A DNA stretch of 64,000 bases from Candidatus Thiosymbion ectosymbiont of Catanema sp. Cochon2018. GTDB taxonomy: Bacteria; Pseudomonadota; Gammaproteobacteria; Chromatiales; Chromatiaceae. The first letter of the stretch is position 1, and each line of letters starts with the position of its first letter. The stretch spans positions 248,001 to 312,000 of the forward strand of contig WYCW01000001.1 in assembly GCA_011392765.1 (NCBI GenBank). Direction: 5' to 3'. Positions 47,611 to 56,502 of this stretch are shown one piece after another. The position numbers and the translations under genes are program-made. The notes beneath the pieces are model-generated. The model saw only the letters and a list, made by a program, of their open reading frames with translations. It searched no databases and was not told the origin of the DNA.

Positions 47611-48387
47611 TCAGGTTTTGATGCCGATGCCGCGCCGCAACAGGTGAAGACTGTAGAAGGTCAACACGACGATGAAGCCCAGGATGAGCGCGAAGGCCAC
47701 ACCCACCTGGATGTCGCTCACCCCCAGCAACCCGAAGCGGAAGGCGTTGACCATGTAAAGTACCGGGTTGGCGAGGGACAAGTCCTGCCACAAGGTCGGT
47801 AACAGGTCAATCGAGTAGAAGACACCCCCCAGATAGGTCAGCGGCGTAAGCACGAAGGTGGGGACGATCGAGATGTCATCGAAGCTGTTGGCATAGATTG
47901 CATTGATGAAGCCCCCGAGGGCGAACAGCACGGCGGTCAGTACGAACACCAACATGGTTATGCCGTAGCTGTGGATTTCGATCCGGGTGAAACCGAGGGC
48001 CACCAGGGTTACCACGATCCCCACCGCGAGACCCCGAGCGACGCCGCCGGCGACGAAGCCGGCCAGGATCACCCAATTGGGGACGGGGGCGATCAGCAGC
48101 TCCTCCACATAGCGGGAAAACTTACTCGAATAGAAGGAAGACGCCACGTTGGAGTAAGCGTTGGTGATCACCCCCATTAACACCAGGCCGGGAACGATGA
48201 AGTCCACATAAGAGAAGCCGCCCATGGGGCCGATGCGCTCGCCGATGAGCCGGCCGAAGATCACGAAGTAGAGGATCGTGGAAATGGCCGAGGGTAACAC
48301 CGTCTGCACCCAGATCCGGGAGAAACGCACGATTTCCTTGACCAGGAGGGTGGAGAAGGCAACCCAATAGTGCCGGTAGTGATTCAT
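47611..48387 (-). CDS. ABC-2 type transporter permease (YadH-like)
   Basis: 258 residues with six hydrophobic segments, among them TVLPSAISTILYFVIFG, FIVPGLVLMGVITNAYSNVA, GVARGLAVGIVVTLVAL and VPTFVLTPLTYLGGVFYSID, followed by LANPVLYMVNAFRFGLLGVS. This is the ABC2_membrane layout, closest in length and motifs to E. coli YadH. It overlaps the upstream ATPase gene by ATGA (48384-48387), so the two are translationally coupled. It probably forms the exporter channel; the substrate is unknown. Confidence 0.88.
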   Translation of the reverse strand: MNHYRHYWVAFSTLLVKEIVRFSRIWVQTVLPSAISTILYFVIFGRLIGERIGPMGGFSYVDFIVPGLVLMGVITNAYSNVASSFYSSKFSRYVEELLIAPVPNWVILAGFVAGGVARGLAVGIVVTLVALGFTRIEIHSYGITMLVFVLTAVLFALGGFINAIYANSFDDISIVPTFVLTPLTYLGGVFYSIDLLPTLWQDLSLANPVLYMVNAFRFGLLGVSDIQVGVAFALILGFIVVLTFYSLHLLRRGIGIKT

Positions 48388-49325
48388 GGCGAGATGTCCC
48401 TACCACCCTTGTTGTTTTCCACCAAGGCCAGGAACAATTGTTCGAGCCGGTTCTGCTTGTTGCGCAGGCTGACGACCTGGATACCGTTGCGCGACAGGGC
48501 CTCGAACAGACGATTGATGCTGCTGTCTTTGGTCACCTCCACCTCCAGGGTCCGGTCGTCGAGCCGCGTGAGCACAAATCCGTCCAGCCGGGGCAACTGC
48601 GCCGGCCGGGCCTTGAGATCGAGCACCAGGGTCTCGGTTTCCAGCCTGCCGAGCAGGACCCCCATATCCACGTGCTCCGCGATCCGGCCATCGTTGATGA
48701 TGGCGATATTGCGGCACAGGCTCTCCGCTTCTTCCAGATAATGGGTAGTGAGGATAATGGTGGTGCCGCCGGCATTGAGCTCACGCAGGAAGGTCCACAT
48801 GGAGCGACGGATTTCGATGTCCACCCCGGCGGTGGGCTCGTCCAGGATCAACAACCGGGGCCGGTGCACCAGGGCACGGGCAATCATCAGGCGCCGCTTC
48901 AAACCGCCGGACAGCATCCGCATCTGCGAGCCCCGCCGCTCCCACAGATCGAGCTGGCGTAGATAGTATTCCGCTCTCACTCCGGCCTCGCGCCGCGGGA
49001 TGCCGTAGTAACCGGCCTGGTTCAGAACCACCTCGATGACCGGGAGGAACAGGTTGAAGTTGAACTCCTGGGGCACCAGACCCAGATAGGCCTTCATCGA
49101 CTCCGGCTCCCGATCCAGGTCGTGGCCGAAGACTCGAACCTTGCCCCCGGTCTTGTTGACCAGGGAGGCAACGATGCCGATCAGGGTCGACTTACCGGCA
49201 CCGTTAGGTCCGAGCAGAGCGAAAAAGTCGCCTTCCTCCACCGTCAGGTCCACGCCCTTCAGGGCCTCGTGGCCGTTGCGGTAGACCTTGGTGAGCTTTC
49301 TGACGGCGAGTGCGGACATGGACAA
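48384..49325 (-). CDS. ABC transporter ATP-binding protein (YadG-like)
   Basis: 313 residues. The nucleotide-binding domain is complete: LLGPNGAGKSTLIG (Walker A), LVPQEFNF (Q loop), LSGGLKRRLMIARALVHRPR (signature), LLILDEPTAGVD (Walker B, D loop) and LTTHYLEEAE (switch His). A C-terminal extension of about 70 residues (AQLPRLDGFVLTRLDDRTLE) is usual in this subfamily. It energises the permease encoded just downstream. A 148-bp MITE begins 35 bp upstream of the start, so the native promoter may have been displaced. Confidence 0.92.
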   Translation of the reverse strand: MSMSALAVRKLTKVYRNGHEALKGVDLTVEEGDFFALLGPNGAGKSTLIGIVASLVNKTGGKVRVFGHDLDREPESMKAYLGLVPQEFNFNLFLPVIEVVLNQAGYYGIPRREAGVRAEYYLRQLDLWERRGSQMRMLSGGLKRRLMIARALVHRPRLLILDEPTAGVDIEIRRSMWTFLRELNAGGTTIILTTHYLEEAESLCRNIAIINDGRIAEHVDMGVLLGRLETETLVLDLKARPAQLPRLDGFVLTRLDDRTLEVEVTKDSSINRLFEALSRNGIQVVSLRNKQNRLEQLFLALVENNKGGRDISP

Positions 49326-49359
49326 CAGCGGGTACGGCGGCGGGATCAGCGATTAAACT

Positions 49360-49507
49360 AGGGGGTGTTCTCAATTAGGGGTAACACTATGATTTTAATC
49401 GATATATTAAGTTGCCCGTTGCATCCGGTGGATGAAGTGACCAATTTCTAATGTTAGGAAAAACATAGAGTTGAGCCCAACCCAGTTGTTAATTGAGAAC
49501 ACCCCCT
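49360..49507. mobile_element. MITE with GTTCTCAATTA inverted ends, copy 2
   Basis: Ends AGGGGGTGTTCTCAATTA and TAATTGAGAACACCCCCT are perfect inverted repeats over 18 bp, flanked by CTAG on both sides (49358-49361, 49506-49509). The AT-rich interior (GATTTTAATCGATATATTAA) has no gene. It shares ends, not interior, with the copy at 8604-8752. Confidence 0.8.
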
Positions 49508-49819
49508 AGCGAGGCATCGCCTCAGACCGACGAGCCATGATCATCGCTCTATCGCTATCGAAAGCGGAACCGTGATCGTGGTCGTGATCGTAATCGGAGA
49601 CGCAAGGCAAAGCGGGCACGGAAAACCTGATGGCTACGGGTTTCGACCCGGCACTTGGCTGGGACCTCCGGAGACCACGAGCTGCGAAAGAATGCTGTCC
49701 CTCCTACGGCGGCTTCGACCACGATCACGATTATGACCACGATCACGACAACGAGAGGGGTTAGACGTTGGCGAAATTTGACTCATTTGCAAAACTGCCG
49801 GTCACTCAAGGGATCCTAG
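49506..49819 (-). mobile_element. CTAG element, copy 6 (core: GATCGTGGTCGTGATCG palindrome)
   Basis: CTAG, hairpin CGAGGCATCGCCTC, then a core with CGTGATCGTGGTCGTGATCG opposed by CACGATCACGATTATGACC, then TTGACTCATTTGCAAAACTG and CTCAAGGGATCCTAG. At 314 bp it is the longest copy, and its core differs from all others. It shares its CTAG with the adjoining MITE, so one sits beside or within the other's target. Confidence 0.75.
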
Positions 49820-49834
49820 TATGGATGGGATGCT

Positions 49835-50150
49835 CTCAACTACCGACCTGCCTGCCGGCAGGTAACATTGAGCGAACGGATCTGCCGCAAATCAACGCAA
49901 ATAAGCGCAACGGGATCAGGAACCGTCGATGATGGCGAGCCGATTGTGACCGATTTGCGTTCATTCGCGGCAACAAAGAATTCCCGATGGAAGAACCAAG
50001 CCGATGTTATACTGCCACATGGACTGATCTGCGCATTTCACTCCCCCTCCCTCCGGGAGAGGGCTGGGGTGAGGGGGAAATTCAAAAGCTCAGATTGTGC
50101 CGTGTGGCAGTATACCGGTACTTCGGCACTGCTGTATTTAGGTATCCACC
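49835..50150. repeat. Dispersed ATTTGCGTT palindrome repeat, copy 3, with nested 12-bp inverted-end insert
   Basis: It starts CTCAACTACCGACCTGCC and CAGGTAACATTGAGCGAA as at 20985 and ends CCGGTACTTCGGCACTGC. Within its GTTAT-CGGTAC edge an insert of about 115 bp is bounded by ATACTGCCACA and TGTGGCAGTAT and contains CTCCCCCTCCCTCCGGGAGA. It lies directly upstream of pgl. Confidence 0.55.
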
Positions 50151-50187
50151 GCGCGACTTTCAACCGGGATCGTGGAAAACCTTGCCA

Positions 50188-50871
50188 ATGCTCGGATCGA
50201 CCCGATGGCACCTCTGTGAAGACGCCGCTGGCGTAGCCGCCGAGGCCGCGCGGCGCATCCTGGTCGCGGCCGAGACGGCGATCGCGGCACGGGGCGTCTT
50301 CCGCATCGTATTGGCCGGCGGGCGCACACCGCTCCAAACCTATCGGTTACTATCCCAGACGACGGCCGACTGGACGGGCTGGCACCTCTACTTCAGCGAC
50401 GAGCGTTGCCTACCGCCCGACCACGACGGGCGCAACAGCAGAGCCGCCGCGCGCGCCTGGTTCGATCGGGTCCCGATCCCCGCGGCGAATATCCACCCTA
50501 TCCCTGCCGAGCGCGGGGCCGAAGCGGCCGCTGCCGCTTACAGGCATCCGGTGAGCATCGCCCTACCCTTTGACCTGGTCACCCTGGGTATGGGAGAAGA
50601 CGGCCACACCGCGAGCCTCTTCCCAGGCCAAGTACATCCGGTCGGGGAGCTGACACTCTCCGTCCATGGGGCACCCAAACCCCCACCGGACCGGGTCAGC
50701 TTGAGCCCGAACGCCTTGAGCAATGCCCGCGAGGTACTGATTTTGGTAACGGGCACCGAAAAAAGGGAAGCCGTTGCCGCGTGGAAGGCGGGCAAACCTC
50801 TGCTGGTAGCCGGCATCGGCGGGAAAGGGGGAGTGGACGTCCTGATCGATCGAGACGCGAATAATGCCTGA
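50188..50871 (+). CDS. pgl: 6-phosphogluconolactonase
   Basis: 227 residues. It hydrolyses 6-phosphogluconolactone in the oxidative pentose phosphate or Entner-Doudoroff pathway. Family motifs: IVLAGGRTPLQTYRLL near residue 45, HLYFSDERCLPPDHDGRNSR, and FDLVTLGMGEDGHTASLFPG, with RVSLSPNALSNAREVLILVT near the C-terminus. The ATG at 50188 (LGSTRWHLCEDAAGVAAEAA) fits the family's length; the frame is open about 200 bp further upstream, but that part is repeat DNA. No zwf or gnd neighbour in view. The upstream repeat probably carries or replaces the promoter. Confidence 0.92.
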   Translation: MLGSTRWHLCEDAAGVAAEAARRILVAAETAIAARGVFRIVLAGGRTPLQTYRLLSQTTADWTGWHLYFSDERCLPPDHDGRNSRAAARAWFDRVPIPAANIHPIPAERGAEAAAAAYRHPVSIALPFDLVTLGMGEDGHTASLFPGQVHPVGELTLSVHGAPKPPPDRVSLSPNALSNAREVLILVTGTEKREAVAAWKAGKPLLVAGIGGKGGVDVLIDRDANNA

Positions 50872-50905
50872 CGTCGGGGTGAGGCGTATAATTTTCCTTC
50901 AGCTT

Positions 50906-51123
50906 CTAACGAGGCTTCGCCTCAGACCGACGAGGCGTGACCAACCGCACCGAAGAACCACGGAGGCAGACACGGATAAACACGGATCACAATCCGTGTT
51001 TATCCGTGTCCATCTGTAGTTCAAAGGATTTGCGATTCCCGCCCAACAAGAGGCAGAACTGTTTTTGTGCGGCGCACAAACTTGACTCATTTGTAAAGAT
51101 TCGGCTCCCTCAAGGAATCCTAA
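50906..51123 (-). mobile_element. CTAG element, copy 7 (core: CACGGATAAACACGG palindrome)
   Basis: CTAA at both edges, hairpin CGAGGCTTCGCCTC, core CCACGGAGGCAGACACGG with its complement, then TTGACTCATTTGTAAAGATT and CCCTCAAGGAATCCTAA. It has the same core as copy 1 in the CRISPR spacer. Confidence 0.75.
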
Positions 51124-51236
51124 CGAGGCTCCGCCTCGGACCGACGAGGCGTGAAGACCCCGAAAGCCCCTCTCCCGTAAGGCCCCATCTCCTACGCCCA
51201 ACCAGCCGTTGAAGAGCCAAGATAGGTCGAAATCGA
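51120..51236 (-). mobile_element. CTAG element, copy 8, truncated
   Basis: It shares CTAA with copy 7 and begins CGAGGCTCCGCCTCGGACCG, then runs through CCCCATCTCCTACGCCCAAC as in copies 4 and 5, but stops at about 51236 in TCGAAATCGAAATTGG without the other end. It adjoins the 3' end of the propeller protein gene. Confidence 0.6.
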
Positions 51237-51271
51237 AATTGGCGTTTATTGCGGTAAAAAATGATTCCGAG

Positions 51272-52210
51272 TTATGAGTGCCGGGCCGAACGGCAATCCC
51301 CTCGATTATCCTCGACCAACACCGCCAATCCGATTCCAGATTTACCATAGCCGTTACCATTATAAAGCATATATCGTTGCCCACCGTGATCGAAGACAAA
51401 GGGGTATTCGATCATCTCCGAATCCCACCCGGATTCCGAAACATCGATACCGACTCGTTCGTCCATCCGCGTCCAACGGATACCATCGAACGATTCGGCA
51501 TAGCCGATACGATAGGATGTCCCCCGACAGGAATACCACATCTTATAGCATTCGCCATCCTTCAAAACACATGGGCGGGAAATCGCATATTCCTGCTCAT
51601 TTTTGAAATCGATACACACCACACCGTCATTCTTCCAATGGATACCATCGGATGATTCCGCATATTTAATATGATACCAGTGTCGCGGACGATCGTTCAC
51701 AATCTTCCAGCCGATACACGACAAGTACCACATGCGCCATAATCCATCCTCCACGAGTACACAACAACTGGCTACGAAATAAGGCTCATTCACACCCCGA
51801 TCAAGGATCGGCCCCGCGGCGTATTTCTTGAATCCTCCCCCTTCACAAATCGCAAGCCCGATCGAATTTCTAAAGGGCACGGTAGCCCCCAGATTCCAGC
51901 CTACATAGTAAAGATAACGGGACTGTCGATAACATACCACCCAGGAAAGCATGACTCCACTCTCATCAAAAGCCCCCAAAGGCCCCAAGGAGAGTAGGGG
52001 GCTGTCGGAGATATGGATAATGTCGTGCGGGTTTGCAATATCGACGTCGATAGATCCGATACGTGACCGATTCTTATGGTCACGGGAGCTGAAATAGATC
52101 CGGAAAATGTCCCCTTCTTTTTTCTCGGCAAAGGGGACTGCTGCATGTGTCCTCATCCAATCATAGCGATCCTCAGGACAAAATATCAGCCCCTTCTTTT
52201 CCCATTTCAT
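51272..52210 (-). CDS. Five-bladed beta-propeller, glycoside hydrolase 43/130-like protein
   Basis: 312 residues with recurring blade signatures: MWYLSCIGWK, HIKYAESSDGIHW, YKMWYSCRGTSYRIGYAESF then DGIRWTRMDE, and YMLYNGNGYGKSGIGLAVLV. The Y-A-E-S-x-D-G-I-x-W repeats are typical of GH43/GH130-like propellers and of their relatives in polysaccharide clusters. No signal peptide, so it is cytoplasmic; a sugar-phosphorylase or non-catalytic role is open. It overlaps the upstream acetyltransferase gene by 4 bp and is the last gene of an AT-richer minus-strand operon running from 55193. The C-terminus ends close to a truncated CTAG element. Confidence 0.7.
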   Translation of the reverse strand: MKWEKKGLIFCPEDRYDWMRTHAAVPFAEKKEGDIFRIYFSSRDHKNRSRIGSIDVDIANPHDIIHISDSPLLSLGPLGAFDESGVMLSWVVCYRQSRYLYYVGWNLGATVPFRNSIGLAICEGGGFKKYAAGPILDRGVNEPYFVASCCVLVEDGLWRMWYLSCIGWKIVNDRPRHWYHIKYAESSDGIHWKNDGVVCIDFKNEQEYAISRPCVLKDGECYKMWYSCRGTSYRIGYAESFDGIRWTRMDERVGIDVSESGWDSEMIEYPFVFDHGGQRYMLYNGNGYGKSGIGLAVLVEDNRGDCRSARHS

Positions 52211-52872
52211 AACATATTCTTCAAGCGGTTACTCGGTAGAGATAGGGAATTCGACTTGGCGCCGACATACACCTGGTTCTCTTTTGTATCCTTGAGTATC
52301 AATGAGCCGGCGCCGATAATACAATTTTCGGCTATCGTGATATGGTCCTTCAACGTAGCATTTACACCGATAAAACAATTTTCCCCGATTTTCACTCTCC
52401 CGGAAATCACAACATGTGAGGAAATGAAGCAGTTATCTCCGATCTCGGAATGATGCCCGACATGGTTGCCGCTCCATAGGGTCACATTGTTACCGATCTT
52501 TACAAAAGGTTGAATGGTATTGTCTTCCAGGATAAAACAGTTTTCACCGATGTCGAGATCCGGCCAGGTGGTCGCTCCGGAGCTTACATAACTGATGAGA
52601 TCATATCCCTTGATCTTGGCCTCTTTGAACTTCGAGGCCCTGATCGTATTCAGTTTGGAATAGCCTAAAACCACGAACATATCGTATGCCGAAGGGGAGT
52701 AAAGATTTTCCACTTCTTCGAATGGTACCAGTGGTAACTCGCAGAAGCTTTCCTGTAGGCAATAGGCTTTATCGACCGTGAATGCAGCAACCTTAAAATC
52801 ACTGTCATATAACAGGTAGTAATGAGCAATTTGTGCGGCATCACTTGCCCCGAATATAACGACTGGCTTCAT
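52207..52872 (-). CDS. NeuD/PglD-like sugar O- or N-acetyltransferase
   Basis: 221 residues. The N-terminal nucleotide-binding-like part reads KPVVIFGASDAAQIAHYYLL and MFVVLGYSKLN. The C-terminal left-handed beta-helix has hexapeptide repeats: IGENCFILEDNTIQPFVKIG, VTLWSGNHVGHHSEIGDNCF with the catalytic His in HHSEIG, then VKIGENCFIGVNATLKDHIT and IIGAGSLILKDT. This is the NeuD/PglD pattern of enzymes acetylating activated sugars for surface glycans. It lies between the methyltransferase and the propeller gene, which overlaps it by 4 bp. Confidence 0.85.
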   Translation of the reverse strand: MKPVVIFGASDAAQIAHYYLLYDSDFKVAAFTVDKAYCLQESFCELPLVPFEEVENLYSPSAYDMFVVLGYSKLNTIRASKFKEAKIKGYDLISYVSSGATTWPDLDIGENCFILEDNTIQPFVKIGNNVTLWSGNHVGHHSEIGDNCFISSHVVISGRVKIGENCFIGVNATLKDHITIAENCIIGAGSLILKDTKENQVYVGAKSNSLSLPSNRLKNML

Positions 52873-52935
52873 TTCAACCCTATGATTTCGTTAATTTTCC
52901 GGCCCCTGACATCAGCGGAATATGAACGGAAACGA

Positions 52936-53562
52936 TTATTTTCTAACGATGATGGTGAAATCATAGAGACCATAATCATGCAACAAAGCGACATTCTTTG
53001 AAAAATTCTTCTTGCAGAAATCAAAAAGATGACAGGGGTCGGCATAGTATAAGTAATCCTGCATATATTCGGCATCGGAATATCGCGTGAGGCAGTTGAA
53101 TGCGAATCCTATTCTGCTCCCCCGATCCATGGAAAACAGAATATTCTTGACATAGTCTTCCCAATCTTTAATGGGGATATCCAGCTTAACATTCATCATT
53201 CCACTGGAAAGGGAATAATCCGCAGTTCGTGTGTGCTCCTCCTGTAATTGGAACTTACAGGTGGGGAAATTCCTATGCAGTTCGATTGCATGTTCGATCA
53301 TGGCCGCGGAGATATCGATCCCTAAATAGTCGAATGAAAATCCTTTCCGGCGCATATAATCGAACAGGTGACCATAACCACACCCCAGATCATTGACGCT
53401 AAACTGTTCGGTATCTCGGATAACCTTTATCAATTGAGCGAATCTGATCTCCTGGGACTCGGAACTATTCCAACCGACGCCCTGATGGGTAGGGCCATGA
53501 GCAACGACTTTTTCAGTGTAATAGTGATTGACTTTTTCTAAAATCGGCCGATATCTAGTCAT
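52936..53562 (-). CDS. Class I SAM-dependent methyltransferase
   Basis: 208 residues from the ATG at 53562, which overlaps the end of the glycosyltransferase gene by 8 bp; an open frame further upstream lies inside that gene and is ignored. The SAM site is VNDLGCGYGHLFDYM (motif I), followed by FDYLGIDISAAMIEHA (motif II, acidic) and a later RIGFAFNCLTRYSDAEYMQD. It begins TRYRPILEKVNHYYTEKVVA, which resembles methyltransferases of O-antigen clusters. It probably methylates a sugar or lipid intermediate; the target is unknown. Confidence 0.8.
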   Translation of the reverse strand: MTRYRPILEKVNHYYTEKVVAHGPTHQGVGWNSSESQEIRFAQLIKVIRDTEQFSVNDLGCGYGHLFDYMRRKGFSFDYLGIDISAAMIEHAIELHRNFPTCKFQLQEEHTRTADYSLSSGMMNVKLDIPIKDWEDYVKNILFSMDRGSRIGFAFNCLTRYSDAEYMQDYLYYADPCHLFDFCKKNFSKNVALLHDYGLYDFTIIVRK

Positions 53563-54499
53563 CGCTGTTTCCCCTATATATCCGACGTATAATGGTATAG
53601 GGTCTGTCTTTGACCTCCATGAAGATTTTCGAAAGGTAAATCCCGATGACACCGATAAAAAAAATAATGAGGCCACCGAGGAACCAAATAGAAATGATAA
53701 GCGATGTCCAGCCACTGAGCGGAGTGGAAAAGAAAAAATATGAACAGAGCAGGTAAACAATATAAAGCCCGGATATCAAAGAAATAAATGCACCCATCTG
53801 AAAAATATATTTCAAGGGTTTATCGCTGAACGAAGTAACGGAATTGACAGTCACGGACAACTTTTTTCTAAAGTCATAAGCCGTGCTTTCCTTATAGTGC
53901 TTATCAACTATAACCGGATGCTGCACATATCCGGTGATATGCATGAGCCCTGCAATAAAAACCGCCTCGTCACGATGTTCGATGAGGCTCCTCACGTATC
54001 GCCTACTCATTAATCTTGCCATTATCGGGTTGCGCGGCATTCGTTGCTCGGACAAATAATTTATCAAATAGTGGAAAAACCCTCCGGACAACCTTTTAAA
54101 CCATCCCCCTCTTCTGCTTTTTTGAACACCATAGACGACATCGACATTTCCCAGGCGATGATATTCATCCCAGAAAACAGAAAGTAGTTCAGGGTCTTCT
54201 TCCAGGTCGATATCGATCAAAAAAACAAAATCACCCACGGCATGGGCCAGCCCTGTCAAGATGGCTTTGTGATGCCCGAAATTACGTGACAAATCGATGA
54301 CTGTAATTTTTTCATCTATCGAATATAAGGAAAGCGCGATCTCAAGGGATTCATCCGGCGAACCGTCATTCACGATGATGATTTCATAATCCGGGGTAAT
54401 TTGTTGCGCGACCCGGCTCATCCGGTCATGGAATTCTTTGATATAACGCGCGGAATCGTAGAGTGTGGTAACAATGGAAAGGACGGTTTTAGCAGTCAA
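53555..54499 (-). CDS. Family 2 glycosyltransferase with two C-terminal membrane helices (GtrB/DPM1-like)
   Basis: 314 residues. GT-A domain: LSIVTTLYDSARYIKEF, EIIIVNDGSPDESLE, VIDLSRNFGHHKAILTGLAH and FLIDIDLEEDPELL (DxD-like). Two hydrophobic helices follow, ISLISGLYIVYLLCSYFFF and LIISIWFLGGLIIFFIGVIG, then IYLSKIFMEVKDRPYTIIRR, the standard tail of GtrB-like enzymes. These transfer a sugar to undecaprenyl phosphate on the inner membrane. It overlaps the wbqC-like gene by 11 bp and the methyltransferase gene by 8 bp, so it belongs to a tightly packed operon. Confidence 0.9.
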   Translation of the reverse strand: MTAKTVLSIVTTLYDSARYIKEFHDRMSRVAQQITPDYEIIIVNDGSPDESLEIALSLYSIDEKITVIDLSRNFGHHKAILTGLAHAVGDFVFLIDIDLEEDPELLSVFWDEYHRLGNVDVVYGVQKSRRGGWFKRLSGGFFHYLINYLSEQRMPRNPIMARLMSRRYVRSLIEHRDEAVFIAGLMHITGYVQHPVIVDKHYKESTAYDFRKKLSVTVNSVTSFSDKPLKYIFQMGAFISLISGLYIVYLLCSYFFFSTPLSGWTSLIISIWFLGGLIIFFIGVIGIYLSKIFMEVKDRPYTIIRRIYRGNSDD

Positions 54500-55193
54500 A
54501 ACTCAACATCCTCTTTTTAGCGCCGGCACTTCCCTCATTCATGAGTAAATCAATGATGCTGATCTCATGAACAAACGGCGGGAAAAGTTGTTTGTATTCC
54601 GGATAGCCATCATAATTTATCCATCTGACGGAAATATTCCGTTCCGGAAATTTCCATTTTTCCAGATAACCATGGGCGGAAGGACCAGACAGATATTCCG
54701 TCGCACCACTCTGACAACAAAGGCTGATGAGTTTATCCGTAGGATTTTCTCCTTCGAGTCGATAATCCATGGACCATGAGATCCTGGTCCTGATATCCAG
54801 TATGTTACATATTCTTTCGATGAAATAAAAATTAATACGACTCAAGTACTTTTCCTTTTCACACCGCGCATAGAGATCGGATAGATAAGCGCTGATTTCG
54901 GCAAAATGGCCGGCCTTGGCATAATTCTGTTCGATCATCTTCCAATGTTTGCTCGGCCATATATGATCCTGTACTTCGGCCTCATGGATCTTCTGCAAAC
55001 GCCTTCCTTTTACTCTTATGGGAATGGTCAACCAGGATAGGGATTGCGGGGTTTTTATTTTGTTGCGGTTGCGCCAGTCGCCTCTCGTATATTGGGCATC
55101 GTCATATAATATGCATTCATCCGACCAATTGATGATGTCGAAATAGCCCTTCCAAGGAATGTAATTGGATTGTATGATGGCAACTCGTTTCAT
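54489..55193 (-). CDS. WbqC-family protein
   Basis: 234 residues from the ATG at 55193. It starts KRVAIIQSNYIPWKGYFDII, the hallmark of WbqC proteins, followed by LYDDAQYTRGDWRNRNKIKT, WLTIPIRVKGR, and later GATEYLSGPSAHGYLEKWKF and ISIIDLLMNEG. Members occur in O-antigen and other surface glycan clusters and often accompany aminosugar or formyl/acetyl transfer steps; the reaction is not established. First gene of the minus-strand operon 55193 to 51272. An ATG 18 bp upstream is also possible. Confidence 0.88.
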   Translation of the reverse strand: MKRVAIIQSNYIPWKGYFDIINWSDECILYDDAQYTRGDWRNRNKIKTPQSLSWLTIPIRVKGRRLQKIHEAEVQDHIWPSKHWKMIEQNYAKAGHFAEISAYLSDLYARCEKEKYLSRINFYFIERICNILDIRTRISWSMDYRLEGENPTDKLISLCCQSGATEYLSGPSAHGYLEKWKFPERNISVRWINYDGYPEYKQLFPPFVHEISIIDLLMNEGSAGAKKRMLSFDC

Positions 55194-55274
55194 GTTCCAT
55201 TCACATTTCACCGCCGTATGTTGTGAGACCTCTGCGCGTCACACCGCGTTCGATTATATACCATCGTAAGATCC

Positions 55275-56006
55275 ATGACAGTCAATCCCCTCGGTGGCGC
55301 CGGCTATCTTCTCAGGGGCATGAAACTCATCATGCAACCCGGACTCCGGCGTTTCGTACTGATACCCCTGCTGATCAATATCCTGGTGTTCTGCGCCGCC
55401 ATCTGGTATGGGGTCTCCCGGTTCGAGTCCTTCCTGGCTTGGATGGAATCCGAGATCCCATCCTGGCTCCACTGGCTGGACTGGGTCCTGTGGCCCCTAT
55501 TCATCCTGGTCCTGGTGATCCTCGTCTTCTATTGCTTCAGCCTGGTAGCGAATCTGCTCGCGTCTCCCTTCAATGGCCTGCTGGCGGAGAAGGTGGAGCT
55601 GCACCTCACCGGCAGGCCGTTGAATGAGGGCGGTGGTTGGAAGAAGGTTCTGGTAACGCTGGTTCCCACGCTGGTCGACGAGCTGAGAAAGCTGCTTTTC
55701 GCCGCGCTCGTCGCTGTTCCCTTCCTGATCCTATTCCTGATACCCGGAATCAACCTAGCCGCCCCCATCCTCTGGTTTCTCTACACGGCCTGGATGCTCA
55801 CCCTGGAGTACAGCGACTATCCGATGGGTAATCATGGCCTCAGGTTCCGGGAGATGCGCAGGCGCTGGCGCAAGAACCGGGCGCTGGGACTCGGCTTCGG
55901 CGCCGCCACGGCCGGGCTGACCATGGTCCCGATCGTGAACTTTATCATGATGCCGAGCGCCGTGGCGGGCGCGACCGCTATGTGGGTAGACGAGTTGAGT
56001 AGTTGA
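55275..56006 (+). CDS. cysZ: CysZ-like membrane protein (EI24 family)
   Basis: 243 residues with four or more hydrophobic segments: RRFVLIPLLINILVFCAAIW, WPLFILVLVILVFYCFSLVA, FAALVAVPFLILFLIPGINL and LWFLYTAWMLTLEYSDYPMG. The block FSLVANLLASPFNGLLAEKV and the EYSDYPMGNHGLRFREMRR block are diagnostic of CysZ, a sulfate-permeable inner membrane channel. It is divergently placed from the wbqC-like gene with 80 bp between them. The start has no strong ribosome site. Sulfate uptake is inferred from the family. Confidence 0.88.
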   Translation: MTVNPLGGAGYLLRGMKLIMQPGLRRFVLIPLLINILVFCAAIWYGVSRFESFLAWMESEIPSWLHWLDWVLWPLFILVLVILVFYCFSLVANLLASPFNGLLAEKVELHLTGRPLNEGGGWKKVLVTLVPTLVDELRKLLFAALVAVPFLILFLIPGINLAAPILWFLYTAWMLTLEYSDYPMGNHGLRFREMRRRWRKNRALGLGFGAATAGLTMVPIVNFIMMPSAVAGATAMWVDELSS

Positions 56007-56097
56007 CCCGCCTGTCTCACCAGAGCGGTAATTCCCGGTAAGATATGCGGGTCAGGCGCATACCGTAGAATCTTTTCAATCCGGTGAGGACGAAATC

Positions 56098-56487
56098 ATG
56101 CCCAGCACCCCCGAGCGAACGCTCGAGACCTTTCCCAATCCGGGGTCCGAACGCGACTACAGCATCCGCATCCGGATGCCGGAGTTTACCTGCCTGTGCC
56201 CCAAGACCGAGCAGCCGGATTTCGCCGAACTGACCCTGGAGTATGTCCCGGACGCCCTGTGCGTGGAGCTCAAATCCTTAAAGCTGTACGTCTGGTCCTA
56301 CCGCAATGAGAAGGCCTTCCACGAAGCGGTTACCAACCACATCCTCGGCGACCTAGTCGCCGCGCTCCACCCCAGGTTTATGCGCCTGCACGCCGATTTC
56401 AATGTGCGCGGGGGTATCTACACTACGGTCGTGGCCGAACACCGGGCACCGGAATGGGAGCCGCCCGCTCCCGTCTCGTTGCCTTGA
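56098..56487 (+). CDS. queF: NADPH-dependent preQ0 reductase QueF, short form
   Basis: 129 residues. It reduces the nitrile of 7-cyano-7-deazaguanine to the amine of preQ1 in queuosine synthesis. The catalytic Cys lies in [20 protein letters not shown] and the family motif is [15 protein letters not shown]. It is the single-domain form typical of the B. subtilis type. No other queuosine gene is in view. Downstream, on the opposite strand, a broken ATPase fragment begins within about 20 bp, so DNA past the stop has been rearranged. Confidence 0.93.
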   Translation: MPSTPERTLETFPNPGSERDYSIRIRMPEFTCLCPKTEQPDFAELTLEYVPDALCVELKSLKLYVWSYRNEKAFHEAVTNHILGDLVAALHPRFMRLHADFNVRGGIYTTVVAEHRAPEWEPPAPVSLP

Positions 56488-56502
56488 CCCAACCCTGCTC
56501 CA

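Noticed and set aside
49555..49746. Short ORFs with Arg/Asp or His/Asp repeats in 49.5-49.8 kb
   Set aside because: They translate the GATCGTGGTCGTGATCG palindrome of a CTAG element.
56007..56097. preQ1 riboswitch before queF
   Set aside because: The 90-bp gap shows no C-rich loop and A-rich tail arrangement of that class.
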